Assembly: GCA_001303695.1 (NCBI GenBank)
Contig: LJUC01000030.1
Coordinates: 1 to 44,505 of the forward strand
Source: Phycisphaerae bacterium SM23_30
GTDB lineage: Bacteria; Planctomycetota; Phycisphaerae; Sedimentisphaerales; SM23-30
Direction of reading: 5' to 3'
Length of the DNA stretch: 44,505 nucleotides
Below the pieces are notes generated by a model. The model did no database searches, was not told the DNA's origin, and saw nothing but the letters and a program-made list of their open reading frames with translations. The first letter of the stretch is position 1; each line of letters begins with the position of its first letter. Below are positions 17,129 to 29,138 of this stretch, one piece after another. A program made the position numbers and the translations under genes.

Positions 17129-17500
17129 TTATTTTGGTCGGCGGGCGCCGTATTTGCTGCGGCCCTGCTTGCGATTGGCAACCCCAAGGGTGTCAAGGAC
17201 GCCCCGGATAATATGATATCGAACCCCCGGCAGATCGCGGACCCGTCCCCCGCGAACCAGGACGATACTGTGTTCTTGCAGATTATGGTCGATCCCGGGA
17301 ATGTATGCGGTGACCTCTCTCCCGTTGCTTAATCTGACCCGGGCGACCTTTCGGAGAGCCGAGTTGGGCTTTTTAGGAGTTTGGGTTCTGACCTGCAAAC
17401 AGACGCCCCGTTTAAAAGGATGACTGTCCAGGTCAGGGGTATGACCCTTATGGCGCACTTTTTTACGGCCGTTTCTAATCAATTGATTAATGGTGGGCAT
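17129..17500 (-). CDS. rpsL: 30S ribosomal protein S12
   Basis: uS12 lies at the decoding centre. The 123-residue protein starts [18 protein letters not shown] and has [17 protein letters not shown], so the Lys at E. coli position 43 is kept. The second streptomycin-contact loop reads [13 protein letters not shown]: Arg (CGC) replaces the Lys of VKDLPG (Lys88 counting Met). Lys-to-Arg at this site is a known streptomycin-resistance change in E. coli and mycobacteria. It follows rpoC by 28 bp. Confidence 0.97.
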   Translation of the reverse strand: MPTINQLIRNGRKKVRHKGHTPDLDSHPFKRGVCLQVRTQTPKKPNSALRKVARVRLSNGREVTAYIPGIDHNLQEHSIVLVRGGRVRDLPGVRYHIIRGVLDTLGVANRKQGRSKYGARRPK

Positions 17501-17525
17501 CTAACACTCCAATTTCATATAATCT

Positions 17526-20500
17526 TTACTTTTCCGGTGTTAATCCCAAGGCTTCCTTGATGGCGGCCTCGGCACGAATCTCCTTTTCTTTACGTTTGAT
17601 CAATTCTTCGGTTTCGAGTTCCGGCGGCGTCGGCGGGGCGGCCAGGTGTTCAACCTGGATATCCATGTAAGGTTTGAATCCGGTGCCCGCCGGTATTAAA
17701 TGTCCCAGTATAACATTTTCTTTCAGGCCCAGCAAGCGGTCCTCTTTGCCGGAAATGCTGGCTTCCGTCAGGACGCGGGTGGTTTCCTGGAAGCTGGCGG
17801 CGGAAACGAAACTCTCGGATTGTAACGACGCCTTGGTAATACCAAGCAGCAAGGTGGCGGCAGTGGCCGGCCGACACTTGCCGCCCTGGGCTATATCACC
17901 CCCAATGGCAGAGATAGGCTCGTTGATACGATCTAACTCTTCCTTGGTGATAATGGCGCCCACCTTCAGATCCGAATCACCGGGATCGGTGATTTTAAGA
18001 CTATGGGAAATCCTTTGATTGGTGGCTCGAAAGCGGAATTTGTCCAACACGTCGCCAGGCAACAATTCCGTATCACCGGGATTTTCCACCTTTACCTTAC
18101 GCAACATCTGGGCGACGATTACTTCGACGTGCTTGTCGTTGATTTTAACGTTTTGGGCCCGGTAAACGTTTTGGATTTCCACCAGCAGATAGTTCTGCAG
18201 GGCTTCCTCTCCCCGGATCCGGAGGATGTCATGGGGGACGAGGGGGCCATCGGTGAGGGGTTCGCCGGCATCGACGTAGTCTCCCGTGTGAACATTAAGG
18301 TGCTTATCATGGGGTACATGGTGTTCGATTTCGAGGCCGGATTCGGATCGGACGATAATGGTCATTTTTCCCCGACGCTTGTCACTACGGAGTTCGACGC
18401 GACCGGAGATTTCGGCCAAGGCGGCTGGTTCCTTGGGCCGACGAGCCTCAAATACTTCGGTTACCCGGGGCAGACCCCCGGTGATGTCCTGGGTGCCGGT
18501 AATAGCTCGCGGCTGCAGGGCCAATAAGGCGCCGGCGGGAATTTCCTGACCTTCTTCAACCTGGATGATGGCTTTGGCCGGCAGATAATGGAAGTCAAGT
18601 ATGGTGCCCTGTTTATCTTCGATAACGATGCGGGGGTGTTTTTCGCCTTTATGTTCGATGACCATGGATTTTTGGCGGTGTCCGGCGGGGTCGATTTCGG
18701 TGCGGATGGTTTCGCCTTCTTCGACGTCTTGGCAGCGGACGATCCCGGCCACTTCGGAGAGGATGGGGATGCGGTGGGGGTCCCATTCACACAGGACGTT
18801 TCCTTTGGAGACGGTTTGTCCTTCCGTCACCAATATATGGGCGCCGTAGCTCACCCGGTATCTTTCCATTTCTCTATTTTTATTATCGACGATGATGATT
18901 TCCCCGTGTCTTTTGAGGGCGATTCTTTGGTTTATTTGCTCTGGTTGGGTCACCTCGACGGCGTTAAGTTCGTGATATTTCACGTATCCCGTCACGTTGG
19001 TTTTGGTTTGATGTTCCATGACGTCGCGTTCGGCGATGCCCCCGGTATGGAAGGTTCTCATGGTCAGTTGGGTCCCGGGTTCGCCGATGGATTGGGCGGC
19101 GATGATGCCCACGGCCATCCCTTCTTCGACCGGTCGTCCGCTGCTGAGATCGACGCCGTAGCATTGGGCGCACATACCCAGGTTCGCCTCGCAGGTCATC
19201 GGCCCCCGCACGCGGATGGTATCGATGCCCAGCTTTTCTATTTGCCGGGCGACGGTGTCCGTAATAATCTCATTTTCCGCCGCAATAATCTTGTCGTTGA
19301 TCGGGTTTCTTATGGTGTCGCGGGCGGTGCGGCCAAGGATGATCTCCCGTAAGGGGATTGAAACCTGCTCCCCTTTATAGATAGCGCTTTTGCTGATACC
19401 CTGGAGGGTGCCGCAGTCGTGTTCGGTGACAATGACGTTCTGGGCGACATCGGCAAGTTTACGGGTGAGATAGCCGCTGTCGGCAGTTTTCAGGGCGGTG
19501 TCCGCCAGGCCCTTGCGAGCACCGTGAGTGGAACTGAAATACTCCAGGACGTTGAGGCCTTCGCGGAAGTTGGCCTTAATAGGAGTTTCGATAATTTCCC
19601 CGGAGGGCTTGGCCATCAAGGCCCGCATGCCGCAAAGCTGTTGAATCTGATCGACCTTTCCCCGAGCCCCGGATTCGGTCATGATAAAGATGGGATTAAG
19701 GTAGGGCGCGCCCTCGCGCGTGTCTTCCTGGAGTTCTTTCATCATCTCACCGGTCACTTCGACGCGGGCATGGGTCCAGGCATCGATGATCTGGTTATAT
19801 CGTTCGCCCTCGGTGAGGGCGCCGGCTTGATAATTACGTTCGATGCGGTCCACGCGTTTTTGGGTTTTTTCGATAATTTCTGGCTTGCGGCTGGGGATGC
19901 GCAAATCGGTGAGACAAATGGATAAACCTGCGAGAGTGGCCTGTTTAAAGCCGCTTTCTTTGATCTGGTCGAGAAGTTCGATAGTGGCCGAGCGTCCGAC
20001 GTACTGAAAACAATCACTTATGACGCGGCTCAATCCTTTGGAACCGAGGGGAAAGTTATAAAACGGCATCCCCTCAGGAAGAATGTCATTAAAGATACAT
20101 CGTCCCACGGAACTTTCAACAAGAGCGCCATATTCACTGAACTTGTCATCGGCACCAATGGCCCGTTTGTTTTTAGGCAGACGCAGTTTGATATTAGCGT
20201 GCAAGGTGGTTTTATTATGTTCGTAGGCTAATATGGCTTCGAAGGGGCTGCTAAAAACCATCCCCTCGCCCTTTTGGCCGGGTCGGATAAGGGTGATATA
20301 GTAATTACCCAGAACGATGTCCTGGGAAGGCGACATGATAGGCGAGCCATTGGCCGGAGAAAAGATATTGTTGGTAGCCATCATCAGGGAATGGGCTTCC
20401 GCTTGGGCTTCAACACTCAAAGGCAAATGGACCGCCATTTGGTCGCCGTCGAAGTCGGCGTTAAAACCCCGGCAGACAAGGGGGTGAATTTTGATAGCAT

Positions 20501-21818
20501 TGCCTTCTATTAACACCGGTTCAAAGGCTTGAATACCCATGCGGTGCAAAGTAGGCGCCCGGTTCAACAAGACAGGGTGTTCGCGGATGACTTCCTCGAG
20601 GACATCCCAGACTTTATCTTCGCGGCGTTCGAGCATTTTTTTAGCACTTTTGATGGTGTCGGCCAAACCCAGTTCTTTAAGTCGCCGGATGATAAAGGGT
20701 TGATAAAGCTCCAGGGCAATACGCTTGGGCAGGCCGCATTGATGGAGATTGAGTTCGGGGCCGACGACAATCACCGAACGAGCGGAATAGTCAACACGCT
20801 TGCCAAGCAAATTTTCCCGGAAACGTCCCTGCTTACCTTTGATCATATCGGTAAGGCTTTTAAGGGGACGATTGCTGGAACCCAGGACGGGCCGACGGCA
20901 GCGGCCATTATCAAAGAGGGCGTCACAGGCCTGCTGCAGCATGCGTTTTTCGTTGCGAATAATAACTTCGGGGGCGTTCAGATCTACCAGTTTTTTCAAC
21001 CGGTTGTTGCGGTTGATGATCCGCCGGTAAAGATCATTAAGATCGCTGGTGGCGAAATTACCGCTTTCCAAGAGGACCAGAGGTCTTAGGTCCGGAGGGA
21101 TAACGGGCAAAACATCCATGACCATCCACTCGGCCTTGTTGTCGCTGAGCCGCAGCGATTCGACGATTTTCAGGCGTTTGCTGATGTCCTTGGCCTTTTG
21201 CTGGCTGTTGGTTTTACTCAAATCTTCGCGGAGCAAGGCCATTTCCCGTTCCAAATCAAGGGTGGCCAGGAGCGAACGAATGGCCTCGGCGCCCATTTCG
21301 GCCGTGAAGGTGTCGCCATATTTTTCCAGAGCCCGGCGATATTCTTCCTCCGTGAGCAATTGTTTGAGTTTTAAGGGCGTGTCACCGGAATCTGTGACAA
21401 TATAGTCCTGGAAATAAACAATTTTTTCGATGTCGGTGGTCTTCATGGCCAACAGGTTGGCCAGGCGGGAGGGCATGGCCTTGAAAAACCAGATATGAAC
21501 CACCGGGGCCGCCAGGTTAATATGGCCCATCCTTTTACGACGAACGCGGCTGTGGGTGACCTTTACCCCACAACGGTCACAGATAATGCCTTTATATTTG
21601 GTCCCTTTATACTTACCGCAGGCGCACTCCCAATCGCGTTCGGGACCAAAAATTCGTTCACAGAACAAACCGTCCTTTTCCGGTCGATAGGTACGGTAAT
21701 TGATGGTTTCGGGTTTGCGGACCTCCCCGAAAGACCAACTCCGAATATCATTGGGGCTGGCAAGGTTAATTTTTACCGAACCATAATCGTTGATACGGTC
21801 GTAAATCGACTCAATCAT
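17526..21818 (-). CDS. rpoC: DNA-directed RNA polymerase subunit beta-prime
   Basis: The beta-prime subunit carries the catalytic magnesium site. Seen in order are the N-terminal zinc ribbon ([20 protein letters not shown]), the active-site [16 protein letters not shown], the trigger-loop/bridge region ([21 protein letters not shown], and [13 protein letters not shown]), and the second zinc site ([13 protein letters not shown]). I start at [17 protein letters not shown] because GAGGAGA lies about nine bases upstream; the track start is a TTG overlapping this ribosome-binding site. The length, about 1,430 residues, is normal and uninterrupted. Confidence 0.97.
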   Translation of the reverse strand: MIESIYDRINDYGSVKINLASPNDIRSWSFGEVRKPETINYRTYRPEKDGLFCERIFGPERDWECACGKYKGTKYKGIICDRCGVKVTHSRVRRKRMGHINLAAPVVHIWFFKAMPSRLANLLAMKTTDIEKIVYFQDYIVTDSGDTPLKLKQLLTEEEYRRALEKYGDTFTAEMGAEAIRSLLATLDLEREMALLREDLSKTNSQQKAKDISKRLKIVESLRLSDNKAEWMVMDVLPVIPPDLRPLVLLESGNFATSDLNDLYRRIINRNNRLKKLVDLNAPEVIIRNEKRMLQQACDALFDNGRCRRPVLGSSNRPLKSLTDMIKGKQGRFRENLLGKRVDYSARSVIVVGPELNLHQCGLPKRIALELYQPFIIRRLKELGLADTIKSAKKMLERREDKVWDVLEEVIREHPVLLNRAPTLHRMGIQAFEPVLIEGNAIKIHPLVCRGFNADFDGDQMAVHLPLSVEAQAEAHSLMMATNNIFSPANGSPIMSPSQDIVLGNYYITLIRPGQKGEGMVFSSPFEAILAYEHNKTTLHANIKLRLPKNKRAIGADDKFSEYGALVESSVGRCIFNDILPEGMPFYNFPLGSKGLSRVISDCFQYVGRSATIELLDQIKESGFKQATLAGLSICLTDLRIPSRKPEIIEKTQKRVDRIERNYQAGALTEGERYNQIIDAWTHARVEVTGEMMKELQEDTREGAPYLNPIFIMTESGARGKVDQIQQLCGMRALMAKPSGEIIETPIKANFREGLNVLEYFSSTHGARKGLADTALKTADSGYLTRKLADVAQNVIVTEHDCGTLQGISKSAIYKGEQVSIPLREIILGRTARDTIRNPINDKIIAAENEIITDTVARQIEKLGIDTIRVRGPMTCEANLGMCAQCYGVDLSSGRPVEEGMAVGIIAAQSIGEPGTQLTMRTFHTGGIAERDVMEHQTKTNVTGYVKYHELNAVEVTQPEQINQRIALKRHGEIIIVDNKNREMERYRVSYGAHILVTEGQTVSKGNVLCEWDPHRIPILSEVAGIVRCQDVEEGETIRTEIDPAGHRQKSMVIEHKGEKHPRIVIEDKQGTILDFHYLPAKAIIQVEEGQEIPAGALLALQPRAITGTQDITGGLPRVTEVFEARRPKEPAALAEISGRVELRSDKRRGKMTIIVRSESGLEIEHHVPHDKHLNVHTGDYVDAGEPLTDGPLVPHDILRIRGEEALQNYLLVEIQNVYRAQNVKINDKHVEVIVAQMLRKVKVENPGDTELLPGDVLDKFRFRATNQRISHSLKITDPGDSDLKVGAIITKEELDRINEPISAIGGDIAQGGKCRPATAATLLLGITKASLQSESFVSAASFQETTRVLTEASISGKEDRLLGLKENVILGHLIPAGTGFKPYMDIQVEHLAAPPTPPELETEELIKRKEKEIRAEAAIKEALGLTPEK

Positions 21819-21852
21819 TTCTGGTTCTCTCCTCAATTATTACCATTTAGGA

Positions 21853-24800
21853 TCAAATGATCCTCTTTTTCTCTAATTGGATGTTAAGACCCAGGCCGCG
21901 GATTTCGTTGCACAGTACGTCAAAGGATACCGGGGTTCCGGCTTCGAGGCAGTTGAGCCCTTTGACCATGGATTCATAAATTTTGGTGCGGCCTTCCACG
22001 TCGTCGCTTTTGACGGTCAATAATTCCTGGAGGATATACGCGGTGCCGTAGGCCTCCAGGCCCCACACTTCCATTTCCCCGAAGCGTTGGCCGCCGGTGC
22101 GTGCCTTGCCACCCAGAGGTTGCTGGGTGATCAAGCTGTAAGGTCCGGTGGCCCGGGCATGGATCTTGTCATCGACCAGGTGATGCAGTTTCATCAGGTA
22201 GATGTAGCCCACTGCTATACCCTGATCGAACGGTTCGCCCGTCCGTCCGTCATATACCGTAACTTTGCCTCCAAAAGGCATCTCCACAAACAACTGATCC
22301 GGTTGCGGGGCCAGCTTATTTTCTTCGACTTTTTGATTGACTTTATAAATTTCTTGATTTGCCTGATTCAACACATCATGGATGTCTTGTTCGATGGCGC
22401 CGTCGAAGACGGGGGAGATGGCCTGGAAGCCGAGGATTTTAGCGGCCCAGCCGAGGTGGGTTTCGAGGATTTGTCCGACGTTCATACGACTGGGTACGCC
22501 CAGGGGATTTAGCAGTACGTCCAAAGAGGTACCATCTTCCAGGAAGGGCATATCCTCTTCGGGCAGGATACGGGCGATAACGCCCTTGTTGCCGTGACGG
22601 CCGGCCATTTTATCACCGACGGCCAGACGGCGTTTGGTGGCGATATAGACCTTGACCATTTCCAGAACGCCGGACGGCAGTTCGTCACCGCGTTTCATCT
22701 GCTGTAACTTGCGTTGTTTTTCTTCCTGGAGTTCCCGGATCCGGGTCCAGAAGGGCTCCATGATATTCAGGGCGTCTTTACGCTTAACGGCAGGTTTGAT
22801 CCAGGTTTCCACGAAGCTATCCACCTGCTCCAGAATGACATCGTCGGAATCACTGACGCCCATTTTTTGCCGGGTGGCGGGGTCCACGACCACGATTTTG
22901 AGCTGCTCGGTGACCAGGCGGGACATTTGACGAAAGACCGTGGAGATTTTATGGTCCATTTTCTGACTGTATCGCCTCATGGCGGCGTTATGGGCTTTAC
23001 GCTGTTCATCACTCATATACATCCGCCGAGAGAAGCGTTTGGTGTCGATAACAATGCCTTCCTGGCCGCTAGGGACTTCTAAAGAATCGTTTTTAACGTC
23101 CTCCCCGGCCCGACCGAAAATGGCATAGAGTAATTTTTCTTCCGGGGAAAGTTCGCTTTTACTCTTTGGAGAAACCTTACCCACCAGAATATCTCCGGGT
23201 TTGACGTAAGTGCCGACGCAAACGACGCCCCCTTCATCAAGACTGGCCAAGGCCTTTTCCGAAACATTGGGAATATCGCGGGTGAATTCTTCGCGTCCCA
23301 GTTTGGTCTCGCGGATTTCAATTTCATATTCCTCGATATGAATACTGGTGTAGATGTCGTCTTTGACCAGTTTTTCACTGATGAGGATGGCATCTTCAAA
23401 GTTATAGCCGTCAAACATCATAAAACCGACCAGGACGTTGCGGCCCAGGGCCAATTCTCCCTGACAGGTGGCGGCGCCGTCGGCAATGACATCACCTTCT
23501 TTAACGGTTTGACCGACCTTTACGATGGGTTTCTGGTTCAAACAGGTGCGTTCGTTGAGACCGACGAACTTGCGTAAAACATATTCATCCGCCTCGTCGA
23601 TAACAATTCTGAGAGAATCCACATAAGTTACTTTACCGCTGCGGCGGGCCCGGATGACCATGCTGCTGTTCTGGGCGACCATTTTCTCCATACCGGTAGC
23701 CACCATGGGCGGCTCGGTCTGTAAGAGAGGGACGGCCTGGCGCTGCATGTTAGAACCCATCAAAGCGCGGTTGGCATCGTCGTGCTCCAAAAAGGGGATC
23801 AAAGCGGCCGAAACCCCCACGGTCTGCCGGGAAGCCACATCAACAAACTGGACCTCGGAACTATCCACCTGGGAAAGATCACCGTCAACCCGGGCTAAGA
23901 CCATACCTTTTTTTAGTTTTTTGCCGCCCGGCTCCAGGGCATCGGTGGGGGCCAGTACTGCTTCCAACTCCTGGTCGGCGCGGAGATTAACAATCTCGGT
24001 AACCTTTCCTTTTTCCACTTTTCGATAAGGCGTAACTAAAAAGCCATATTCGTCCACGCCGGCATAGATACTCAACGAAGAGATTAGTCCGATATTGGTG
24101 CCTTCGGGAGTTTCGATGGGACAGATTCGGCCATAGTGGCTGATATGCACATCGCGGACCTCGAAACCAGCGCGTTTTCTGTTAAGGCCGCCCGGGCCCA
24201 AGGCCGAGAGGCGCCGCTCATGGGTCAACTGACTCAGGGGGTTGGTCTGATCCACCACCTGGCTCAATTCCCCCCGACCAAAAAAGAAATCGATGCTGCT
24301 GCTGATACTTTTGCTGTTGACCAGCTCGGCAATACGACCCAATTGTTCCGGATCTTTAATACTCATACGTTCCTGCACCGAACGCCGGAGCTTGAGAAAA
24401 CCCTTACGTAATTCGTCGATCGACAATTCATCAATGGTGCGTAGCCGACGATTCCCCAGATGATCAATGTCATCAACATGGCCCTCACCATTACGCAAAG
24501 CGACAAGATACTTCAGAGAGTTAAGAAAGTCCGCCGGCCGAAGGGTCATCTCGTCTTCAGCAAAATTCTGCCCAAACTTTCGATTCAAACGAAAGCGACC
24601 CACACGACCCAAACGGTAGCGATTGGCATCATAAAACTTTTCCTGGAAAAGCGTTTTGGCCTTATCCAGCTGAGCGGGATTGCCGGGACGCAGGCGGGTG
24701 TAAATGCGGAGCAGGGCCTGCTCATGGTCCACGCAGGCGTCCTCGGCCAAAGAGTTGAAAATAATCGGATCGGCGACTTTTTCGACGACTTCGACCTTTT

Positions 24801-25593
24801 TCAGGCTGGACTGCTGGATTCTCACCAAGGCTTCCCCGATCTGGCAGCCGGCCTTGACCAGCACCTCTCCGGTTTCTTTGTCAACGACAGGCCCTACCGC
24901 CCACATTTCCGGTTTAAGGTTATCCACCGCGATTTTTTTTGTGGGATAGAACTCGCGGACGATAGCCTCGGTGGAACTGAAGCGTTCATCCATGGCCCTC
25001 AGGAAAGTAGTGGCGCTGAGTTTGGCGGATTGGTCGATACGAACGACTATAATTTCCTTTTTGGTGACGCTAATCTCGATCCAACTGCCCCGTTCCGGAA
25101 TGATTCGGCACCCATGCAGGGGTCGGTCGCTCTCCTGCGATTCAATGACGAAATCGACGCCGGGGCTGCGGTGCAATTGATTAACGATAACCCTTTCGGC
25201 GCCGTTAATAATGAACTCGCCGCCGCCGATCATGAGAGGCAGCTCACCCAGATAAACGCTGTCCTCCATGATTTCGCCTTTATCTTTGCGAATCAGCCGA
25301 CAGCGAATGCGGAAAGGCACTCCGTAGGTCAGCCGTAAATGGCGGCATTCGTCCGGGGTATAACGAGGTTTGCCTAACTCATAATTGAGATACTCCAGTT
25401 GCAGGTTTTCGTCATAACTGATAATAGGAAATATTTCCTTGAGCAAGGCTTCCAAACCTATATTTTCACGTTCTGCGGGCAGGATATTCGCCTGCAGCAG
25501 CCGTTCATAACTAACCCGTTGCAGTTGGCTCAAGTCCGGTATCTTAATGGCTTCGGAGGCATTACCAAAGGAGCGAGTTTCTTTGAAATACAT
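21853..25593 (-). CDS. rpoB: DNA-directed RNA polymerase subunit beta
   Basis: The beta subunit forms one pincer of RNA polymerase. The 1,246-residue protein is continuous. The rifampicin region reads [14 protein letters not shown] and [13 protein letters not shown]; the main contact residues (Gln513, Asp516, His526, Arg529, Ser531 in E. coli numbering) are kept, while Phe514-Met515 are Val-Val. Also present are [27 protein letters not shown] and the C-terminal [19 protein letters not shown]. It lies 27 bp after rplL and 34 bp before rpoC. Confidence 0.97.
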   Translation of the reverse strand: MYFKETRSFGNASEAIKIPDLSQLQRVSYERLLQANILPAERENIGLEALLKEIFPIISYDENLQLEYLNYELGKPRYTPDECRHLRLTYGVPFRIRCRLIRKDKGEIMEDSVYLGELPLMIGGGEFIINGAERVIVNQLHRSPGVDFVIESQESDRPLHGCRIIPERGSWIEISVTKKEIIVVRIDQSAKLSATTFLRAMDERFSSTEAIVREFYPTKKIAVDNLKPEMWAVGPVVDKETGEVLVKAGCQIGEALVRIQQSSLKKVEVVEKVADPIIFNSLAEDACVDHEQALLRIYTRLRPGNPAQLDKAKTLFQEKFYDANRYRLGRVGRFRLNRKFGQNFAEDEMTLRPADFLNSLKYLVALRNGEGHVDDIDHLGNRRLRTIDELSIDELRKGFLKLRRSVQERMSIKDPEQLGRIAELVNSKSISSSIDFFFGRGELSQVVDQTNPLSQLTHERRLSALGPGGLNRKRAGFEVRDVHISHYGRICPIETPEGTNIGLISSLSIYAGVDEYGFLVTPYRKVEKGKVTEIVNLRADQELEAVLAPTDALEPGGKKLKKGMVLARVDGDLSQVDSSEVQFVDVASRQTVGVSAALIPFLEHDDANRALMGSNMQRQAVPLLQTEPPMVATGMEKMVAQNSSMVIRARRSGKVTYVDSLRIVIDEADEYVLRKFVGLNERTCLNQKPIVKVGQTVKEGDVIADGAATCQGELALGRNVLVGFMMFDGYNFEDAILISEKLVKDDIYTSIHIEEYEIEIRETKLGREEFTRDIPNVSEKALASLDEGGVVCVGTYVKPGDILVGKVSPKSKSELSPEEKLLYAIFGRAGEDVKNDSLEVPSGQEGIVIDTKRFSRRMYMSDEQRKAHNAAMRRYSQKMDHKISTVFRQMSRLVTEQLKIVVVDPATRQKMGVSDSDDVILEQVDSFVETWIKPAVKRKDALNIMEPFWTRIRELQEEKQRKLQQMKRGDELPSGVLEMVKVYIATKRRLAVGDKMAGRHGNKGVIARILPEEDMPFLEDGTSLDVLLNPLGVPSRMNVGQILETHLGWAAKILGFQAISPVFDGAIEQDIHDVLNQANQEIYKVNQKVEENKLAPQPDQLFVEMPFGGKVTVYDGRTGEPFDQGIAVGYIYLMKLHHLVDDKIHARATGPYSLITQQPLGGKARTGGQRFGEMEVWGLEAYGTAYILQELLTVKSDDVEGRTKIYESMVKGLNCLEAGTPVSFDVLCNEIRGLGLNIQLEKKRII

Positions 25594-25620
25594 ATTAGTT
25601 TCCTCGCAATATAAAAAACT

Positions 25621-26009
25621 TTACTTAACCTCGACAGTAGCACCTACTTCTTCCAAGGCTTTGGCGATTTTTTCCGCATCTTCTTTATTTAAACCTTCTT
25701 TGACGGGCTTGGGGGCGGATTCCACCAGCTCCTTGGCCTCTTTAAGCCCCAACCCGGTGGCGGCCCGTACTTCCTTGATGACCTTGATCTTCTGATCGCC
25801 GACGACCTTTAAGATGACGTCGAAGGCGGTCTTTTCCTCTTCGGCGGCGGCTTCGGCGGCGCCCGGGACGCCCGGGACGGCGGCAACTACCGCGGCGCCG
25901 GCGGCGGGAGCGATACCATGTACCTCCTTGAGATAATCGCTTAATTCCTGGGCCTTCAAAAGGGTCAAGCCCACAATTGTATCGCCTAGCTGTTTGATTT
26001 CGTCGCTAT
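25621..26009 (-). CDS. rplL: 50S ribosomal protein L7/L12, start codon apparently lost
   Basis: bL12 forms the flexible stalk that recruits translation factors. The C-terminal domain ([38 protein letters not shown]) and the Ala/Pro hinge are complete. The first ATG/GTG/TTG codon in frame is a GTG at 25974, which would remove about 12 residues of the L10-binding N-terminal domain. Homologous sequence continues upstream ([11 protein letters not shown]). GGAG at 26017-26020, seven bases and AT, then AGC GAC GAA, suggests an original ATG-AGC start that has lost its G. I extend the gene to that point. It lies 42 bp after rplJ. Confidence 0.85.
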
Positions 26010-26051
26010 AAGTTTTCTCCGCGTTATTTGCTTAGTTATTGCTATAAGCGG

Positions 26052-26579
26052 CTAAGCGGCATCGGCGCTGTGTTCATCGATCAGCGCCTTAATGCAACCG
26101 GCGACCAGGCCGGCGGGACTAATAATGGCGGCGGCGACCTTACTGCCCGGAGAGGTCATTTGCCTGACCACAATGCCGCTAAGTTCCCGACGGTTAGGCA
26201 TCTTTGATAGATCTTTGGCCGCCAGGGAGTCCAGGATTTTGCCTTCGAGGTAACCGCCTTTGATTTCCAACGGTTCCAGTTTTTCACTCCATCCCACCAG
26301 CGCCTTGGCTACATCCACGATACTATCACCGCCATAGGCTATAGCACAAGGTCCGGTGAGAAGCTGTCCCATGGCGTCCATGCCCAAGTCTCGAAAAGCC
26401 CGACCGGCCAGGGAATTTTTAACCACGTTAATATTTATTTGCTTTTTCAGCAAATCACCCCGTAATTGGTTGTTTTCCACTCCTTTGAGACCTCGAATAG
26501 AAACCACCAGGCAGTCGTGGACGTTTTCCCAGCGAGATTTTAGCTCTTGTTGCATTAACGTTTTTATCTTTTTACTCAT
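26052..26579 (-). CDS. rplJ: 50S ribosomal protein L10
   Basis: uL10 anchors L7/L12 dimers to the stalk base. The 175-residue protein shows VSIRGLKGVENNQLRGDLL, VVKNSLAGRAF, GPCAIAYGGDSIVDVAKAL and a C-terminal helix for L12 binding (VAGCIKALIDEHS). It follows rplA by 25 bp, so there is no room for a long L10 leader directly before it. Confidence 0.96.
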   Translation of the reverse strand: MSKKIKTLMQQELKSRWENVHDCLVVSIRGLKGVENNQLRGDLLKKQININVVKNSLAGRAFRDLGMDAMGQLLTGPCAIAYGGDSIVDVAKALVGWSEKLEPLEIKGGYLEGKILDSLAAKDLSKMPNRRELSGIVVRQMTSPGSKVAAAIISPAGLVAGCIKALIDEHSADAA

Positions 26580-26604
26580 ATTGGCCTCTTAATCATCATA
26601 GACG

Positions 26605-27285
26605 TTACGAGATATCCACCTGCACGGACGGGCTCATCGTAGCACAAATACAGATCTTTTTAACGTATGTGCCTTTGGCGGCGGAAGGTTTCAGGCGCCT
26701 GATATAACCGACAAAAGCCTCGATGTTTTCGACCAATTTCGGGGGGTCGAAACTGAGTTTACCCACCAAGGCATGCACGTTGCCGCCGCTGTCATTGCGA
26801 AACTCAACCTTGCCGGCGGCATAATCCTTAACGGCCCCGACCACCTCGGGCGTAACGGTACCGCTTTTAGGGGAAGGCATTTTGCCCTGAGGCCCTAAGA
26901 TGCGGCCCAGTTTGCCGACTTTGCTCATCATCCGCGGGTGGGCGACCGCCACGTCGAAATCCAGCCAACCGCCTTGCACTTTTTCCACCAGTTCATCAGC
27001 GCCGGCCTCGACCGCCCCGGCGGCGCGGGCCTGGTCGGCATCGTCACCTTCGCAAAAGGCAATAACGCGCAGGGTTTTGCCGATACCATGGGGCAGGGAA
27101 ACTGCCCCCCGAACCGTTTGTTCGGCGTGTCGGGTGTCGATGCCTAACTGGACCACGCATTCAACCGATTGATCGAACCCAGCGGTGGCCCACTGCTTAA
27201 CCTTGTCAACTGCTTCGGTTAGGGGTAAGGGTTTGCTGTCGGCCTGGTCGGCAAGCTTTTTATAGCGCTTACTTCGAAAACGCAT
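26605..27285 (-). CDS. rplA: 50S ribosomal protein L1
   Basis: uL1 forms the mobile stalk that escorts tRNA out of the E site and in E. coli represses the L11 operon. The 226-residue protein has RSKRYKKLADQAD, LPHGIGKTLRVIAFCEG, GRILGPQGKMPSPKSGTVT and VEFRNDSGGNVHALVGKLSF. A 215-bp spacer to rplK holds no visible gene. Confidence 0.97.
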   Translation of the reverse strand: MRFRSKRYKKLADQADSKPLPLTEAVDKVKQWATAGFDQSVECVVQLGIDTRHAEQTVRGAVSLPHGIGKTLRVIAFCEGDDADQARAAGAVEAGADELVEKVQGGWLDFDVAVAHPRMMSKVGKLGRILGPQGKMPSPKSGTVTPEVVGAVKDYAAGKVEFRNDSGGNVHALVGKLSFDPPKLVENIEAFVGYIRRLKPSAAKGTYVKKICICATMSPSVQVDIS

Positions 27286-27500
27286 TTTTCACCTCGCAAG
27301 TATCTGCTCGCTCCCACTGTTACCGGCCGTGGTGCGCCGTTTTAAATCTTTATTTTAAGAGGGCCAAAAGCACCTGTCTAGTTTTCCTGTTATTTTCCCC
27401 CGTCCCTTTTATATCTTACTTATTGCTTACTTTAAGGGGCATTCTATGCTCCATATGGCGTCTGTTTTTCACGATAACCTTGCCGAGAAGACCAGCGGCT

Positions 27501-27935
27501 TCAATCGGTTATCTCCACTCCCATGCTGCGGGCGGTGCCTTCGATGATCTTAACGGCATGCTCCATGGAAAAAGCGTTCAGATCGTCAAACTTGGTTTTA
27601 GCAATCGATTCGATCTGCTGCCGCGTAACCGAACCCACCTTTTCCCTGTTGGGAACGCCGCTGCCTTTAGCTATGCCGACGGTCTGTTTCAGCAGTTCGG
27701 CAGCCGGGGGACTTTTGCAGACAAATTCAAAAGTCTTGTCCTGGTAAACCGTGATCACCACGGGGATAATGGTGCCGTTATATTCCTTAGTACGTTCGTT
27801 AAACTGTGAGACAAACTGACCGATATTGACGCCATGCTGACCTAGAGCGGGCCCTATGGGAGGAGCCGGGGTGGCCTGACCGCCCGGGGCCTGCAACTTA
27901 ATCTGCGCTATAATTTCTTTACCTTTTTTCGCCAT
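27501..27935 (-). CDS. rplK: 50S ribosomal protein L11
   Basis: uL11 with its rRNA forms the GTPase-associated centre. The 144-residue protein starts [20 protein letters not shown] and has [20 protein letters not shown], the proline-rich thiostrepton-contact region, and the C-terminal domain ending [10 protein letters not shown]. Normal length and place after nusG. Confidence 0.97.
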   Translation of the reverse strand: MAKKGKEIIAQIKLQAPGGQATPAPPIGPALGQHGVNIGQFVSQFNERTKEYNGTIIPVVITVYQDKTFEFVCKSPPAAELLKQTVGIAKGSGVPNREKVGSVTRQQIESIAKTKFDDLNAFSMEHAVKIIEGTARSMGVEITD

Positions 27936-28014
27936 ATTGATTTTTGCGTCTTACAAAAAGATTACGTTACACAAGTAAATTTATAAAAACATAGTTTTTT
28001 GGGTCGGGAGCTAT

Positions 28015-28578
28015 TTAAAGTTTTTCTAATTGCCAATATTCGATGTCCAAAGGGGTTGCCCGGCCAAAAATAGTAACGATGACCCTGACGGTTCCCTTTT
28101 CGGAGTCGATGTCCTCGATGTCGCCTTCAAAACCTTCAAACGATCCGCCCTTGATTTTGATGCGGTCGCCTCTTTTGAATTCCATTTGGATGGAAGGCGT
28201 TTCTTCGGGTCTTTCGGCTTGATTAAGCATCTTGGCAACTTCGACATCGCTCATAGGCGAGGGTTTACCTTCGGTGCCGATAAAATCTCCCACGCCGGTG
28301 GTCTCTTTAATGATAAACCAGGATTCCTCCTGCACATTGCCGTCATCGGTGGGGGCCATTTCTACGAAAACATATCCCGGGTAGAGTTTCCGCTCATAAA
28401 CGCGCTGTTGGCCCCCGCGGACCCGTTTGACCTTTTCGGTGGGCACGAGGATGCGTCCGATCTGTTGGTGCAGTCCTTCGATTTCCACTTTCCGGGCCAG
28501 AGCTTCACGAACCTGCTCTTCCCGGTTGGAGGCCACCCGCAGCACGTACCAACGTTTTGTCGTCTCGGCTTCAGTCAC
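28015..28578 (-). CDS. nusG: transcription termination/antitermination factor NusG
   Basis: NusG binds the RNA polymerase clamp and couples transcription with ribosomes or Rho. The 187-residue protein has the NGN domain (KRWYVLRVASNREEQVREAL, LYPGYVFVEM) and a C-terminal KOW domain (FKRGDRIKIKGGSFEGFEGD). The linker matches the family. It starts 10 bp after the secE stop. Confidence 0.96.
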   Translation of the reverse strand: MTEAETTKRWYVLRVASNREEQVREALARKVEIEGLHQQIGRILVPTEKVKRVRGGQQRVYERKLYPGYVFVEMAPTDDGNVQEESWFIIKETTGVGDFIGTEGKPSPMSDVEVAKMLNQAERPEETPSIQMEFKRGDRIKIKGGSFEGFEGDIEDIDSEKGTVRVIVTIFGRATPLDIEYWQLEKL

Positions 28579-28587
28579 CCTACTCCT

Positions 28588-29022
28588 CTATGACAAACTA
28601 AATACCTTTAAAACCCCAATCTCATATAACAAGAAACTAAAAACTACATCTACGACCATCAGCAGGATCGCCATAATAATAACGGTGATAATCACCACGA
28701 TCGTCGAGGAGACAATTTCCTTGCGGCTTGACCAGGAGACCTTTTTCATCTCCCCTTCGGTGGCGATCATAAAATCGGCGCAACGTGGGGAATTGACCAT
28801 TTTCAGGATCACCCACGCCAGAATCAAAAACACCAGCGCCGGCACCCCGGCTCGCAGCCAGGTTTTTATGGCGGGCGTTATCAAACTTTCCTGGCTGGCT
28901 CCGATAGCGTCCAACTTATCGTAGAGACGATAACAGCCTAAAGCGGTTAGGATGCCGGCCGCGATGGCCGAGCATAAGCGGGTATAATAACCTTGGCCTT
29001 TCTTGTAAAATTCTAACCCCAT
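28588..29022 (-). CDS. secE: preprotein translocase subunit SecE, extended form
   Basis: SecE clamps the SecY channel. I start at MGLEFYKKGQGYYTR (144 residues); the longer track ORF reads back into the tRNA spacer. Three hydrophobic segments appear: one around SAIAAGILTALGCY, one at GVPALVFLILAWVILK and the conserved C-terminal one at STIVVIITVIIMAILL. The amphipathic SecE signature EMKKVSWSSRKEI precedes the last helix. Most bacteria have a one-helix SecE; the longer type occurs in several phyla including gammaproteobacteria and, as I recall, planctomycetes. Confidence 0.93.
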   Translation of the reverse strand: MGLEFYKKGQGYYTRLCSAIAAGILTALGCYRLYDKLDAIGASQESLITPAIKTWLRAGVPALVFLILAWVILKMVNSPRCADFMIATEGEMKKVSWSSRKEIVSSTIVVIITVIIMAILLMVVDVVFSFLLYEIGVLKVFSLS

Positions 29023-29040
29023 ATATAACTTACTCCTCAA

Positions 29041-29114
<74 letters not shown>

Positions 29115-29138
29115 GGGCGTTTTCTTCGATTTTTTCGC

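Noticed and set aside
18588-19352. 254-residue plus-strand ORF
   Set aside because: It is antisense to conserved rpoC with no ribosome-binding site or family match.
24460-25338. 292-residue plus-strand ORF
   Set aside because: It lies wholly inside the intact rpoB gene on the other strand and resembles no family; it is a shadow of high coding constraint.
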